Origin: Pandoraea bronchicola
Lineage (GTDB): Bacteria; Pseudomonadota; Gammaproteobacteria; Burkholderiales; Burkholderiaceae
Assembly (NCBI RefSeq): GCF_902459805.1
Contig: NZ_CABPST010000015.1
Span: 83,079 to 147,078, forward strand
Length of the DNA: 64,000 nucleotides
Reading direction: 5' to 3'
Made by a program: the position numbers and the translations under genes. Under the pieces are notes generated by a model that was given only the letters and a program-made list of their open reading frames with translations, did no database searches and was not told the DNA's origin. Shown here in pieces: positions 35,324-43,846 of the stretch (positions are counted from its first letter, which is position 1; each line of letters opens with the position of its first letter).

Positions 35324-37330
35324 CTAATTTGCGACGTGAGTCCATGACCGAATCATTGGTAGCAGGCGACTAGCAATTAGCCCGTTGGCAACATCAGAAA
35401 TATGGTCTCCATAGCTATACAGGAAATCCCGTCCACGCCACATCGAGCATTCGTCTGCCGCAACATCACAAAGAACAGACGTGGGATCGTAGACGAGCAC
35501 ATTGGGGAAGCTTTCTTTCAAGCGGGCAACCATCGCGCGATAGCTCTTTGTCTCTTTGTAGAGCTCTTCCAGAGTCATAGAGCAGGTAGCGGGCTTACGG
35601 TATGCCAGCAAATGATTGAACGCCGCTGAGGATGTCTCGCGGGACGTCATGCACCGTTTCGGATCTGCAAATTCTGGATTATCGATCGTGAACACGACGC
35701 GCTTATGAGCCGCTTCCAGAGCAGCAATAGTTGCTGCGAGTCCGGCTTCACCCGAATCGGTTGCTCGCCTGCCGCTTTCCTTGTTCGGGTATCGCTTATC
35801 AGAAATGGCCCACTTCGCTCCGGTAATCAGCACGAGTTTGATGGTTTCGTCCTGAGTCAACGCACTTAACGCCACCCTGTTAGCACGATCACAATCAGGA
35901 TCAATGTTTGCACCGATCATCGGAGGGCAACTCGGGCGACCGATATGCAACCACCTCATTGATGGCTCCGATTCACGCACGAGTCCCCAGTACAACGCGT
36001 TAGCGTGGCTATCTCCCCACACAGCGGCAGTAGGCTTCTGGCGCTTATCGTGATAGCACCAAAGGAACAACCCCGCATCCGCGGCTGGCACCCCGCATCC
36101 GGGTTCGACAAGATCATTCCCTTTGCCAAGACCGGCAGTAGCCAAATCTGCATTGACCGTGTTTTCGGCATTGATGGCGACGACGGCCCTTGATGCCACG
36201 CCTCCATTGCTTAGGACCATGAAACCAACAACTCCACAGCACCAGACGACGGCACAAAGCACCGCTGGCTTCGCGAGGATACGAGGCTTAGTTCGTAGCG
36301 GTAGCTCAACCAATCGATACGTGAGGTATGCGAGCAGGAGTGCCACTACTAGCAACCCAATTCGAACCGGGACTGGCGGCGCCCCAGCGAAGAGTATGTT
36401 CGCAAACGACAGTAGTGGCCAATGCCAGAGGTACAACGGGTAACTGATTAAACCGAGGGAAACGGCAATAGGGTGAGCGAGTAGTTTCCTATTCAGCCAC
36501 GCTGCGGGGCCGGCGCCGATAATGAGCGCAGAACCAACCACAGGGAACAACGCACGCCAGCCAGGGAAAAGACTGTCCGAGTTCAGCAACGCGATTGCAC
36601 CGATAACTCCTGCAATCCCAAGAGCGGCGGCACCATCTGCCAGTTTCCCGTTTTTCTGAAGAGTCGAGGAAAAACGTGGCGCACACGCCAGTGCGCCTCC
36701 CACCAACAGCTCCCAAAACCGCGGGAGTGGATGATAGAAGGCATACACTGGGCTGCGATGAGTGAGCCATACGCTAATCGAGAACGAGGTGACTAGCCCG
36801 ATCAGCAGCATGAGGTATCGCGGCATCCGAAATCGCGACACCGCGTACAGCATGAGCGGCCAAACGAGGTAAAACTGCTCTTCAACCCCAAGGGACCACA
36901 GATGAAGCAATGGCTTCATCTCCCCTGATGTGTCAAAATATCCGGCCTCACCGCGCAACACAAAGTTGGAAACAAATGCCGCGCCGCCAGCCACATGCCG
37001 GCCAAGCGCCGCAAACTCATCGGGAAGCAAAGATATCCAGCCGAACGTCAGACTTGCAGCTAGCACCAAGCCCAGCGCAGGAAAAATCCGGCGCACACGG
37101 CGAGCGTAGAAATCTAAGATGCTGTAGCGGCCAGAGTCAATTTGATTGACAAGGATCGACGTGATCAGATAACCGGAGATCACGAAGAATACGTCGACAC
37201 CGACAAACCCTCCCGGAAGCGCCGCCGGAAAAGCGTGAAACACCAGGACCGACAACACCGCTACTGCGCGAAGTCCGTCAATGTCCGCCCGATACACACG
37301 TGCATGGACGTCCCCGGGATTGCTATTCAC
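35324..37330 (-). CDS. O-acyltransferase (OafA-like, AT3 plus SGNH domains), prophage cargo gene
   Basis: 668 aa integral membrane enzyme that transfers acetyl or similar groups to surface polysaccharide. Residues about 15-380 are the acyltransferase-3 domain with around ten membrane helices (DIDGLRAVAVLSVLVFHAF, GGFVGVDVFFVISGYLI, LLHLWSLGVEEQFYLVWP, LWHWPL). From about 430 is a periplasmic SGNH domain with the serine motif WGDSHA and a late DHIS motif. It lies between tail-fibre and lysis genes, the usual place of lysogenic-conversion genes, and ends in its own terminator. Its base composition looks more AT-rich than the flanking phage genes (not computed). Likely effect: O-acetylation of lipopolysaccharide, masking the phage receptor. 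Confidence 0.88.
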   Translation of the reverse strand: MNSNPGDVHARVYRADIDGLRAVAVLSVLVFHAFPAALPGGFVGVDVFFVISGYLITSILVNQIDSGRYSILDFYARRVRRIFPALGLVLAASLTFGWISLLPDEFAALGRHVAGGAAFVSNFVLRGEAGYFDTSGEMKPLLHLWSLGVEEQFYLVWPLMLYAVSRFRMPRYLMLLIGLVTSFSISVWLTHRSPVYAFYHPLPRFWELLVGGALACAPRFSSTLQKNGKLADGAAALGIAGVIGAIALLNSDSLFPGWRALFPVVGSALIIGAGPAAWLNRKLLAHPIAVSLGLISYPLYLWHWPLLSFANILFAGAPPVPVRIGLLVVALLLAYLTYRLVELPLRTKPRILAKPAVLCAVVWCCGVVGFMVLSNGGVASRAVVAINAENTVNADLATAGLGKGNDLVEPGCGVPAADAGLFLWCYHDKRQKPTAAVWGDSHANALYWGLVRESEPSMRWLHIGRPSCPPMIGANIDPDCDRANRVALSALTQDETIKLVLITGAKWAISDKRYPNKESGRRATDSGEAGLAATIAALEAAHKRVVFTIDNPEFADPKRCMTSRETSSAAFNHLLAYRKPATCSMTLEELYKETKSYRAMVARLKESFPNVLVYDPTSVLCDVAADECSMWRGRDFLYSYGDHISDVANGLIASRLLPMIRSWTHVAN

Positions 37331-37437
37331 TTAGTTGCTCTCGACTCATTATTTTCGGTCGCCATATTACACTGAAACCAAAACGCCGAATCGAGTGATG
37401 CCGGAGCAAATTCCTTGATGAAAATTGCTCAACTGTC

Positions 37438-37992
37438 TTAGCCCCAAGTGATAGCTCCGACCGATTCGACAGTCTCGGCAGTGCGCACTTTTGCCTTCAG
37501 GGTCTGAAGCTTGTTGAACTCCGTATTCCCTTGAACGAGCATTACGCCGTACAGCCCCTTCAGATCATCTAATGTAAATGGAACTTGAGTGTTGTCGCGA
37601 GCTACCCAGTAGAAGCCCGTCGGCGTCGCCCCTGATAATCCGTACCCCGTTGTCGCGACAAGCAATCTAGCTTGGCTCTCGCTATCCGCTTGATACCTTG
37701 TCGCCACCCCACTGGCTGATTTGTACGTCACGTCGATCTGCGAAGCAGTGAGGTAGTCGAGATGCAGCGCTGACATTTTCGTTGCCTGCGCTTGCGCCAA
37801 AAGTGCAGCAGGCGACGGAGCCCGCAACTCCCCGTCTAGCACTGTGTAACCCGGCGTGACTAAGCAAGCGCGCCACTCGTCGTCGGAAATCTCAATCAGA
37901 TTATCGGTACCCTCCGGCGCAGGGCTATCCTCACTGTCGAAGAACGCCACGATTGCGCCGTTTGAATCGAAACCCGCAAATTTTTGTCCCAT
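37438..37992 (-). CDS. Tail-fibre-assembly-like protein (DUF4376 domain)
   Basis: 184 aa from the ATG at 37992, six bases after GAGG; the two earlier in-frame ATGs overlap that site or the upstream gene. The N-terminal part (FAGFDSNGAIVAFFDSEDSP, ISDDEWRACL) is typical of fibre-assembly or fibre-tip proteins. The C-terminal part matches DUF4376 (IDVTYKSASGVATRYQAD, TQVPFTLDDLKGLYGVML). It directly follows the tail-fibre gene, eight bases apart. Confidence 0.75.
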   Translation of the reverse strand: MGQKFAGFDSNGAIVAFFDSEDSPAPEGTDNLIEISDDEWRACLVTPGYTVLDGELRAPSPAALLAQAQATKMSALHLDYLTASQIDVTYKSASGVATRYQADSESQARLLVATTGYGLSGATPTGFYWVARDNTQVPFTLDDLKGLYGVMLVQGNTEFNKLQTLKAKVRTAETVESVGAITWG

Positions 37993-38000
37993 AGTCATCC

Positions 38001-38924
38001 TCAGTTTCCGATCGCCATCCAAGCCACGCTCTGACCCGTCAGATTTGTTCCCGTGAACGTTGTCATTTGAAGCGAGAAGCCCGTAGTGGAAGGTCCACTC
38101 GTAATTTGCGCACCCGCTGGCGAAGTCGAGTAATTTGCCCCGAGCGTTACGGACCTACAGGCGTTCGGAAACGCGATCGGAAACGTAACGGCGGCGGGGC
38201 TCGCGCCAGTATTTGCAATACCCCATTGAACAACTAGTGGTACCGGGTCGCCAGGATACGCCGGTAACTTTCGGTATCCATTTTGTCCGAGAGACTGCGC
38301 CGATTGCATCGATGCGGCGTATTGGAGTTGCGCGGACCCGTCGATCGCATACCAACCATTCGATCCATTCGAAATCAGTGTGAGGGTGTCCCCTGCGTTC
38401 AACGCGATCGACGTGACGTTGGCGCTTCCTACCGTGATCGTGTTCGTCGTTCCTGCCCGCGCCACTGATGCGCCGGCAACAATCGAAAAGAACTGGAGTC
38501 CCTGCCCTGATTTGATGCTCGATGCCGCAGGAAGGGTTCCAACGACGCCCGAAGAGAATACGAGTAGCTGACCTGCATTTGCCGACGTGAGAGTCGTTGC
38601 AGTTGGGACAAGAGTAACTGCACTGGCACCAAGCATAGAGGCCTGCATTTGGCCGAACTGCACGGCGTGCTGCGGCTGCGTTGCCGGTGCCACCGAGGGC
38701 GCACCCCACCCATCGTTCGTGGCATTTCGCTGACGGACCACCGCGGGCGTCACGGAGGTGTCCATCCACAGAGAAAACGGTCTTACACCACCAGGCAAGG
38801 AGGACGGGTCTGTTGCGCCGGATGTCAAGCTGTCCAAGTTCGCGAGCGCATCATTCAACGCCATCACGAGCGCAAGGCCAGACAACGTCCCGGTCGTCGG
38901 AAGAATAAGAGAGTCCTGCGACAT
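38001..38924 (-). CDS. Phage tail fibre / tail collar-like protein
   Basis: 307 aa, low-complexity, Ala/Ser/Thr/Gly-rich and beta-structured, with a C-terminal receptor-type domain (GYRKLPAYPGDPVPLVVQWG, FPIAFPNACRSVTLGANY) seen in short fibres of many siphophages. The start has GAGG immediately next to a terminator hairpin on its upstream side, so it may need readthrough or its own signal. Likely a host-range determinant. Confidence 0.75.
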   Translation of the reverse strand: MSQDSLILPTTGTLSGLALVMALNDALANLDSLTSGATDPSSLPGGVRPFSLWMDTSVTPAVVRQRNATNDGWGAPSVAPATQPQHAVQFGQMQASMLGASAVTLVPTATTLTSANAGQLLVFSSGVVGTLPAASSIKSGQGLQFFSIVAGASVARAGTTNTITVGSANVTSIALNAGDTLTLISNGSNGWYAIDGSAQLQYAASMQSAQSLGQNGYRKLPAYPGDPVPLVVQWGIANTGASPAAVTFPIAFPNACRSVTLGANYSTSPAGAQITSGPSTTGFSLQMTTFTGTNLTGQSVAWMAIGN

Positions 38925-38933
38925 AATTTCCTC

Positions 38934-38957
38934 AAAAAAAAGACCACCTAAGTGGTC
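38934..38957 (-). terminator. Intrinsic terminator between the tail-tip gene and the tail-fibre gene
   Basis: GACCAC and GTGGTC close a 4-nt loop. On the minus strand eight T follow and run straight into the fibre gene's GAGG and ATG. It lies inside the late operon, so downstream fibre, cargo and lysis genes depend on antitermination or readthrough. Confidence 0.8.
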
Positions 38958-38977
38958 CCTGTTTGTGCGTTCGGCGC

Positions 38978-41900
38978 TCAGTATCCCTGTGCCGACCAGT
39001 TGATGCTTCTCGCCACGTCGGCAGATCCGTTCACCACTTTGACGTTGAAGCCTGCAAGTGTCGAGTTTGTCAGAACCACCTGATCTCCGGCGATCGCGTT
39101 GAGCAACGTGATCTGCACGTGCGGCTGCGGATCGGCGTTCGGCCCGGCATTGAAGGAACTGGCGAACGTTACAGTGGCACCTCCAGCCGCCACAGGAACA
39201 TTCGTTCCAGTGTCCAATCTGTCAGGTACATCGACCGCGAAACTGAACTGATCAACAGCTGGATGAATCGCCGGATCGGTAGACTCCAGGAGCAACCGCG
39301 CGGTAAATTTGCGACCGCTGTATATGCCCGGCAAGAAGTCCCTCCACGGTCCGAAGACGCCGTCTGCCTGAGCCACGGCAATCTGCGGCTTTGCAGACAC
39401 AGAAAGGCCGAGCGCTTCGCCCAGCACATCTGGATTATCAAAAACATTGATTGCAGCCAGGATATTTTCAGTCGAACGAATACCGTGCACCGACGAAGTG
39501 ATGAGCAGTTGGCACGCGGCCACTCGACCAATATCAATCTCGTGTGAGGTCGGAATTGTGTAACTACCCGCTCCAGCGACGCCGCCGTACTCAAGCACGT
39601 TAGGCACGCCGAGCACGTTTGTTTCGCTCAGGATGTCGCCTTGACCTGCGAGAATCAACACGCCCCCATTAACGGCAGCGCCGCCGGTCAAAGTGCCACT
39701 CCAATCCGGCGCCTCTTCGTGGACCGCAATCACGTTTCGGACGAGAGATGCACCAGCGATCACAATGGATGCCGGCGGTGAATACAGAACGCTACCTATC
39801 GGAGACTGATACCGCGTTGCAATCCAATACGTCCCATCCCCCACCGCGACGATATCGGTAACCGGCGTGTTCACGACAAGGCTCGCGCTCTGCCACGTCG
39901 CCCCCTGGCGGACCTCATAGTCGATGGCTCTCGGATCAACGACCTCACTCCAAATAACGTGAGTGAGTTGGTCGCGATAGACAGTCGATACGTTGCGCGG
40001 CGTCGCCAGAGCTTGAAGCAAGCCCTGCACGACATATCGCCCGCTCTTGCCCTGCGCAGACTGCTGCAACTGAACCAGAGGCGCCGGCTGAACTGACGCT
40101 TGAACAACGTCGTTCGAATACGCTTGAATCTCAAGGCTATTGCCGTCGACTTCATATCGCGTAGGCGGGCCGTCGTCGATCGACACAAAAACACTGGCTT
40201 TTGTCGGCACCCCGGTGGTCCAACTCAGGATCACGCGTGTTCGCCCAGTTGCCCCATCAAGCAGCTGCTCGTTAAACATCAACGAAAGCACGTCTCCATT
40301 TAGGTGACTGTACTGTCGAGGCGGCACGTAGTCATAACCGCCCGCCGCTGCTGCGTAATACCCAGCCTCCTCATCGGTGGCGATGATCTGCACTTCGTTC
40401 CCGCCGCTCTGAGGCGTTACCGATGTGATCTTTACCCGCTTGCCGGGCGTGGCCAATGGGTCATAGACGAACACCCAGTCATATGGAACCATCTCTGCAT
40501 GTTCGTCCGGAACCGGCAATTCCGCCGGGATGCCTCGGGTCAGCTTAAGCGTGTCGCTCATGCCTGCCCCACCATTCACACCGAACACTCTGTAAGTGCC
40601 ATCCGGGAATCGAACGCCCACATACCCCTGTGTTTGTGCCAGTGGGACTGACCGGTCCAGGCGCAACGTGTCTCGATCCCCGCCAAGCAGTCGCCCTGAA
40701 TAACTCCAGGCCGTCATATCGTGCGACAGTTCCACGACGTCGCCACGCTGTGCGACGAACCCCTCAAGATCAGACACCCAAGTAACTTTGCGCCGATGAT
40801 AGTACTGACCGGCAGCCATCAAATTGGCCTTCCGCCCCGCAAGCGTGACACTCGTACACCCCACAAAGTCGAGAGTCACCGGATTCGTGGGCGCAGTCAC
40901 GTTTGGCGGCTTCGCTCGAACCTGATCGACAACCCATCCCTTATCCGGATTGGTAAAGTTCACGATGATCTCGTCGGCCAAGTTTTCCGTGTTGTACTCG
41001 ACCTGAAACGAGTCTCGCTTGATGTTGAACGGCCCGAATTGCATAACTGACGGCTGATCAGGTGCATCCCACACAACACCAAGCTTGCCAGTCAACCAAG
41101 TAGAGGATCCGTCCCCGCACAAGGCAATCTGATCGGCCATCGCACCGATGCTCAGACCGGCGCCCTGCACGAAATTCACAGTCAGACCTTTCGAGTCGCA
41201 ATACGCCGCAAACTCTTTGATGCCCTCGATGTCGATTCGACTGTCGGGCAATCCAGCCCCGTAGATCCTGCGCCCGTTGATAAATTTGCCTCGTGCCCAC
41301 CACAGGAACCACCACCCTGGGTTGCTGGTTGCCTTCGTCACCCACGACGTACCGGTCCAAACGGGACAGACTGCGGTGGCCATCGCCGAAAAGGTATCGA
41401 TGGAGCCGTTCAACTGCGCGGATGCGAGAATGCGAACGCCGACGCGGGTCTGCCCCGTGTAGTCTCCAGAGTCCTGCTGATAACTCCGAAGCTGCGACCA
41501 TGAAACCGCGTTTGAATCGCGCGAGTCAGCGGCGTCCTCTGTCAGCTTTTGAACCCGTACATCAAACTGACCACGAGCCACATAGCCGCGAAACGTATAG
41601 CGCTGCGGCGATTGTGTTGCGCCCGTAATTGTCACGACACCGCCGCCAAAGTCGAGCCAGTTGCCGGTGCCAGCCACCCGATACTGCATCTGGAACGCCA
41701 CCGACCGAGAGTCCAATCCCCCCTGATCATTGACGTGGTACAGGGTTGCCACGATATCCACGGCGATCGCTATAGTGTCGACCGACGTCGTCCGTTGCAC
41801 CCAACCCGTTCCGGCGGATAGATCCTGGACGTTTTGGCTATCAACGTTTCCGGCGATTAAAGACAGCTTGCCATCGGCACCGCTGACCTCAATCGAAACA

Positions 41901-42634
41901 TCTTCGTAACTCCCTATTGGCGTGTCCCCGATTTTGAAATCGGAAAGGGTGACATCCGATAGACCGAAGTGAAACGCCTGATAAAGGTATTGCTTGTGGT
42001 CATAGAATTCCGTGTAGGGCGTACTCGCGAGATCGGGGACCACTTTGTTGTAGCCGACACACACGAGCATCGGCTCGTACTGCCGTACCGAGTTTCGACC
42101 GCCGGTAAGCGAGTACGTCGGAGTTTGACTGTTCGGCTGATTGACCGAGTTAAACGATGCCCTGGGCGGCGGCAACAACGCATTGACGAGGAGAGAGCCA
42201 CCGACCATGATCGCGGCGGCCGCAAGCCCGTTCGCTACCAAGATTCCGTTTGCGCCCAGAGTCGCTGCCAGGCCGATCCCGCCAAACTGAGAGACCGCCA
42301 TAGCGCCAAGCTGCGGCGCGAAAGCCGCTACAGCGACAAGCGCTACCGTGCGCAGCACCTTACCGACACCACCTCCACCGCCTTCCAGCGTGGTCCGAAT
42401 CACAATCCTGTCGCCAGCTTGCGGAATCAGGTGCTCCCAGTTCTCCGATGGCACAGGGATGCCGTTGCACCATAAGGAAACAGCGCCGTACGGGAGTTTC
42501 ACACCATGCCGCGCCAGGTAGTCGCCGATCGTCTCATCGTCAAGAAACCCTGCGTAAAAGACTGCTCGCCCATCAGACGTCAACGGGTGCGGCATATGCA
42601 CCAATGCGGGCGCCTGACGCTCAATCACTTCCAT
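38978..42634 (-). CDS. Tail tip / host specificity protein (lambda J-like)
   Basis: 1218 aa central tail-tip protein. The N-terminus is TipJ-like (LTSDGRAVFYAGFLDDETIGDYLARHG), then comes a hydrophobic Gly/Ala stretch at about 88-155 (VALVAVAAFAPQLGAMAVSQ) and the long J core (YEPMLVCVGYNKVVPDLAS, EFAAYCDSKGLTVNFVQGAG, with FNIKRDSFQVEYNTENLADE). The C-terminal third has beta-sandwich, fibronectin-like sequence. It overlaps the NlpC-type gene by 10 bases. The C-terminal end is the usual determinant of host binding. Confidence 0.9.
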   Translation of the reverse strand: MEVIERQAPALVHMPHPLTSDGRAVFYAGFLDDETIGDYLARHGVKLPYGAVSLWCNGIPVPSENWEHLIPQAGDRIVIRTTLEGGGGGVGKVLRTVALVAVAAFAPQLGAMAVSQFGGIGLAATLGANGILVANGLAAAAIMVGGSLLVNALLPPPRASFNSVNQPNSQTPTYSLTGGRNSVRQYEPMLVCVGYNKVVPDLASTPYTEFYDHKQYLYQAFHFGLSDVTLSDFKIGDTPIGSYEDVSIEVSGADGKLSLIAGNVDSQNVQDLSAGTGWVQRTTSVDTIAIAVDIVATLYHVNDQGGLDSRSVAFQMQYRVAGTGNWLDFGGGVVTITGATQSPQRYTFRGYVARGQFDVRVQKLTEDAADSRDSNAVSWSQLRSYQQDSGDYTGQTRVGVRILASAQLNGSIDTFSAMATAVCPVWTGTSWVTKATSNPGWWFLWWARGKFINGRRIYGAGLPDSRIDIEGIKEFAAYCDSKGLTVNFVQGAGLSIGAMADQIALCGDGSSTWLTGKLGVVWDAPDQPSVMQFGPFNIKRDSFQVEYNTENLADEIIVNFTNPDKGWVVDQVRAKPPNVTAPTNPVTLDFVGCTSVTLAGRKANLMAAGQYYHRRKVTWVSDLEGFVAQRGDVVELSHDMTAWSYSGRLLGGDRDTLRLDRSVPLAQTQGYVGVRFPDGTYRVFGVNGGAGMSDTLKLTRGIPAELPVPDEHAEMVPYDWVFVYDPLATPGKRVKITSVTPQSGGNEVQIIATDEEAGYYAAAAGGYDYVPPRQYSHLNGDVLSLMFNEQLLDGATGRTRVILSWTTGVPTKASVFVSIDDGPPTRYEVDGNSLEIQAYSNDVVQASVQPAPLVQLQQSAQGKSGRYVVQGLLQALATPRNVSTVYRDQLTHVIWSEVVDPRAIDYEVRQGATWQSASLVVNTPVTDIVAVGDGTYWIATRYQSPIGSVLYSPPASIVIAGASLVRNVIAVHEEAPDWSGTLTGGAAVNGGVLILAGQGDILSETNVLGVPNVLEYGGVAGAGSYTIPTSHEIDIGRVAACQLLITSSVHGIRSTENILAAINVFDNPDVLGEALGLSVSAKPQIAVAQADGVFGPWRDFLPGIYSGRKFTARLLLESTDPAIHPAVDQFSFAVDVPDRLDTGTNVPVAAGGATVTFASSFNAGPNADPQPHVQITLLNAIAGDQVVLTNSTLAGFNVKVVNGSADVARSINWSAQGY

Positions 42635-43011
42635 TTGTAGAATCCGTCCAGTTTGAAGCCGCTTCCCTCCAGTTCTCGAACGCGGTGGCGAACCACCTGC
42701 ATAGCTTCACGAGAGTTGTGAAGCACCCACGCCACGCCGTTTTGCTCGTAGTACACGCCGACATGCGCGAGCCGACCTCGCGCGATCATGACCACAGCAT
42801 CCCCGTCGGCGGGTTCTTTGGTCCGCTCACCGATTTCGTCGCAGCAGCGCGCAACCAGTGCCGAGTCCGCAAACGGTCCCTCACCACGTGCGCGCGGAAT
42901 TCCGACGTCGCGGCCAAACACTTCCTTGAGCACCAAGCGCGCCAAGTCACCGCAATCGAATCGGTTCAGCTCATATGGGCGGAACATGTAACGGTCGCTC
43001 CAATGCACCAT
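42625..43011 (-). CDS. NlpC/P60-family tail protein (lambda K-like)
   Basis: 128 aa cysteine peptidase-like protein of the tail tip that may cut peptidoglycan at entry. The nucleophile is in RFDCGDLARLVL and the histidine in RLAHVGVYY, in the family order. The ATG at 43011 overlaps the upstream stop by one base (TGATG); the longer frame to 43149 is a shadow of the previous gene. Confidence 0.85.
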   Translation of the reverse strand: MVHWSDRYMFRPYELNRFDCGDLARLVLKEVFGRDVGIPRARGEGPFADSALVARCCDEIGERTKEPADGDAVVMIARGRLAHVGVYYEQNGVAWVLHNSREAMQVVRHRVRELEGSGFKLDGFYKWK

Positions 43012-43487
43012 CAGAACACCCCGGGAGAAGTATCGGGTCGAAACTGAACCGCGACCGCCTGCTGATTGAGCGTGTCGAGAAACCCCAACGTTGCGACGAT
43101 CTTCTGCGAAACGACGGACACCTTCGACATATCCATCGTTATGCTCCATTCAATGTGATCGGGCACGCTGCGCAGAATCTCCGAAAACGTGGCTGTTGCA
43201 CCAACGCCGCCACGACTGACTTCCAGCCATTGCGTGAGCTCACGGCTCACATTGTCGATCTCGATGCTCGCCTGAGGCAGCCGCCCCTGTTGATCGTCAG
43301 GTAGCGAGCAGCTGAATGCCATTGCCGTGTACACGTTGCCATTGCAGGTGACATCCTGCGTGTCGCATACGACGCGGATCGGCACCGCCAAGTCGGGATG
43401 GTTGATTTGCAGGAGCAGCAGCCGAGATTCCGGCGCCGAAACAGCGTTGATGGTCTGGCGATACCTCGGGGAATACTGTCTAGCCAT
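43011..43487 (-). CDS. Phage tail protein, DUF1833 family
   Basis: 158 aa structural protein at the tail tip, the positional counterpart of lambda L. The family pattern is visible: RQTINAVSAPESRLLLLQINHPDL, VCDTQDVTCNGNVYTAMAF and DNVSRELTQWLE. It overlaps both neighbours by one base. Confidence 0.8.
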   Translation of the reverse strand: MARQYSPRYRQTINAVSAPESRLLLLQINHPDLAVPIRVVCDTQDVTCNGNVYTAMAFSCSLPDDQQGRLPQASIEIDNVSRELTQWLEVSRGGVGATATFSEILRSVPDHIEWSITMDMSKVSVVSQKIVATLGFLDTLNQQAVAVQFRPDTSPGVF

Positions 43488-43846
43488 CAGCCGTAGGTCT
43501 CCATGGTGAACCTCACCACCCAGACATCGAGCGAACCCTGCGAGGAAAATTCGACTTTTCCCCCGACGATTCGCGCGATCTTCGTCGTGCCATATAACGG
43601 ATCTCGCCAGTCAAACCACAACACGCCACCGGACAGATCGACGCGCAACCACTCCTCAAAAGCGTTGCGCTTGTCGAGCTTGTCGAGAATGAACTGAACG
43701 CTTCGCGAGACCTTCGCCAACGAGTTTCGCGGCCGCTGCTTGTCCGGTCCCGCGTCCATTTCCGTCGTAATGACGGCATAGTCCGGCGACTGAGTGAAGG
43801 CCGACGCCATCGGCGCTGGCATGTATGAAGGGAACTGGGGCCTCAT
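43487..43846 (-). CDS. Minor tail protein (lambda M-like position)
   Basis: 119 aa. It contains AVITTEMDAGPDKQRPR, then a Trp-rich beta part (EEWLRVDLSGGVLWFDWRDP) and ends VVRFTMETYG. Length and place between tape measure and the DUF1833 protein match the lambda M-like tail-tip component. It overlaps the tape-measure stop by four bases. Confidence 0.75.
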   Translation of the reverse strand: MRPQFPSYMPAPMASAFTQSPDYAVITTEMDAGPDKQRPRNSLAKVSRSVQFILDKLDKRNAFEEWLRVDLSGGVLWFDWRDPLYGTTKIARIVGGKVEFSSQGSLDVWVVRFTMETYG

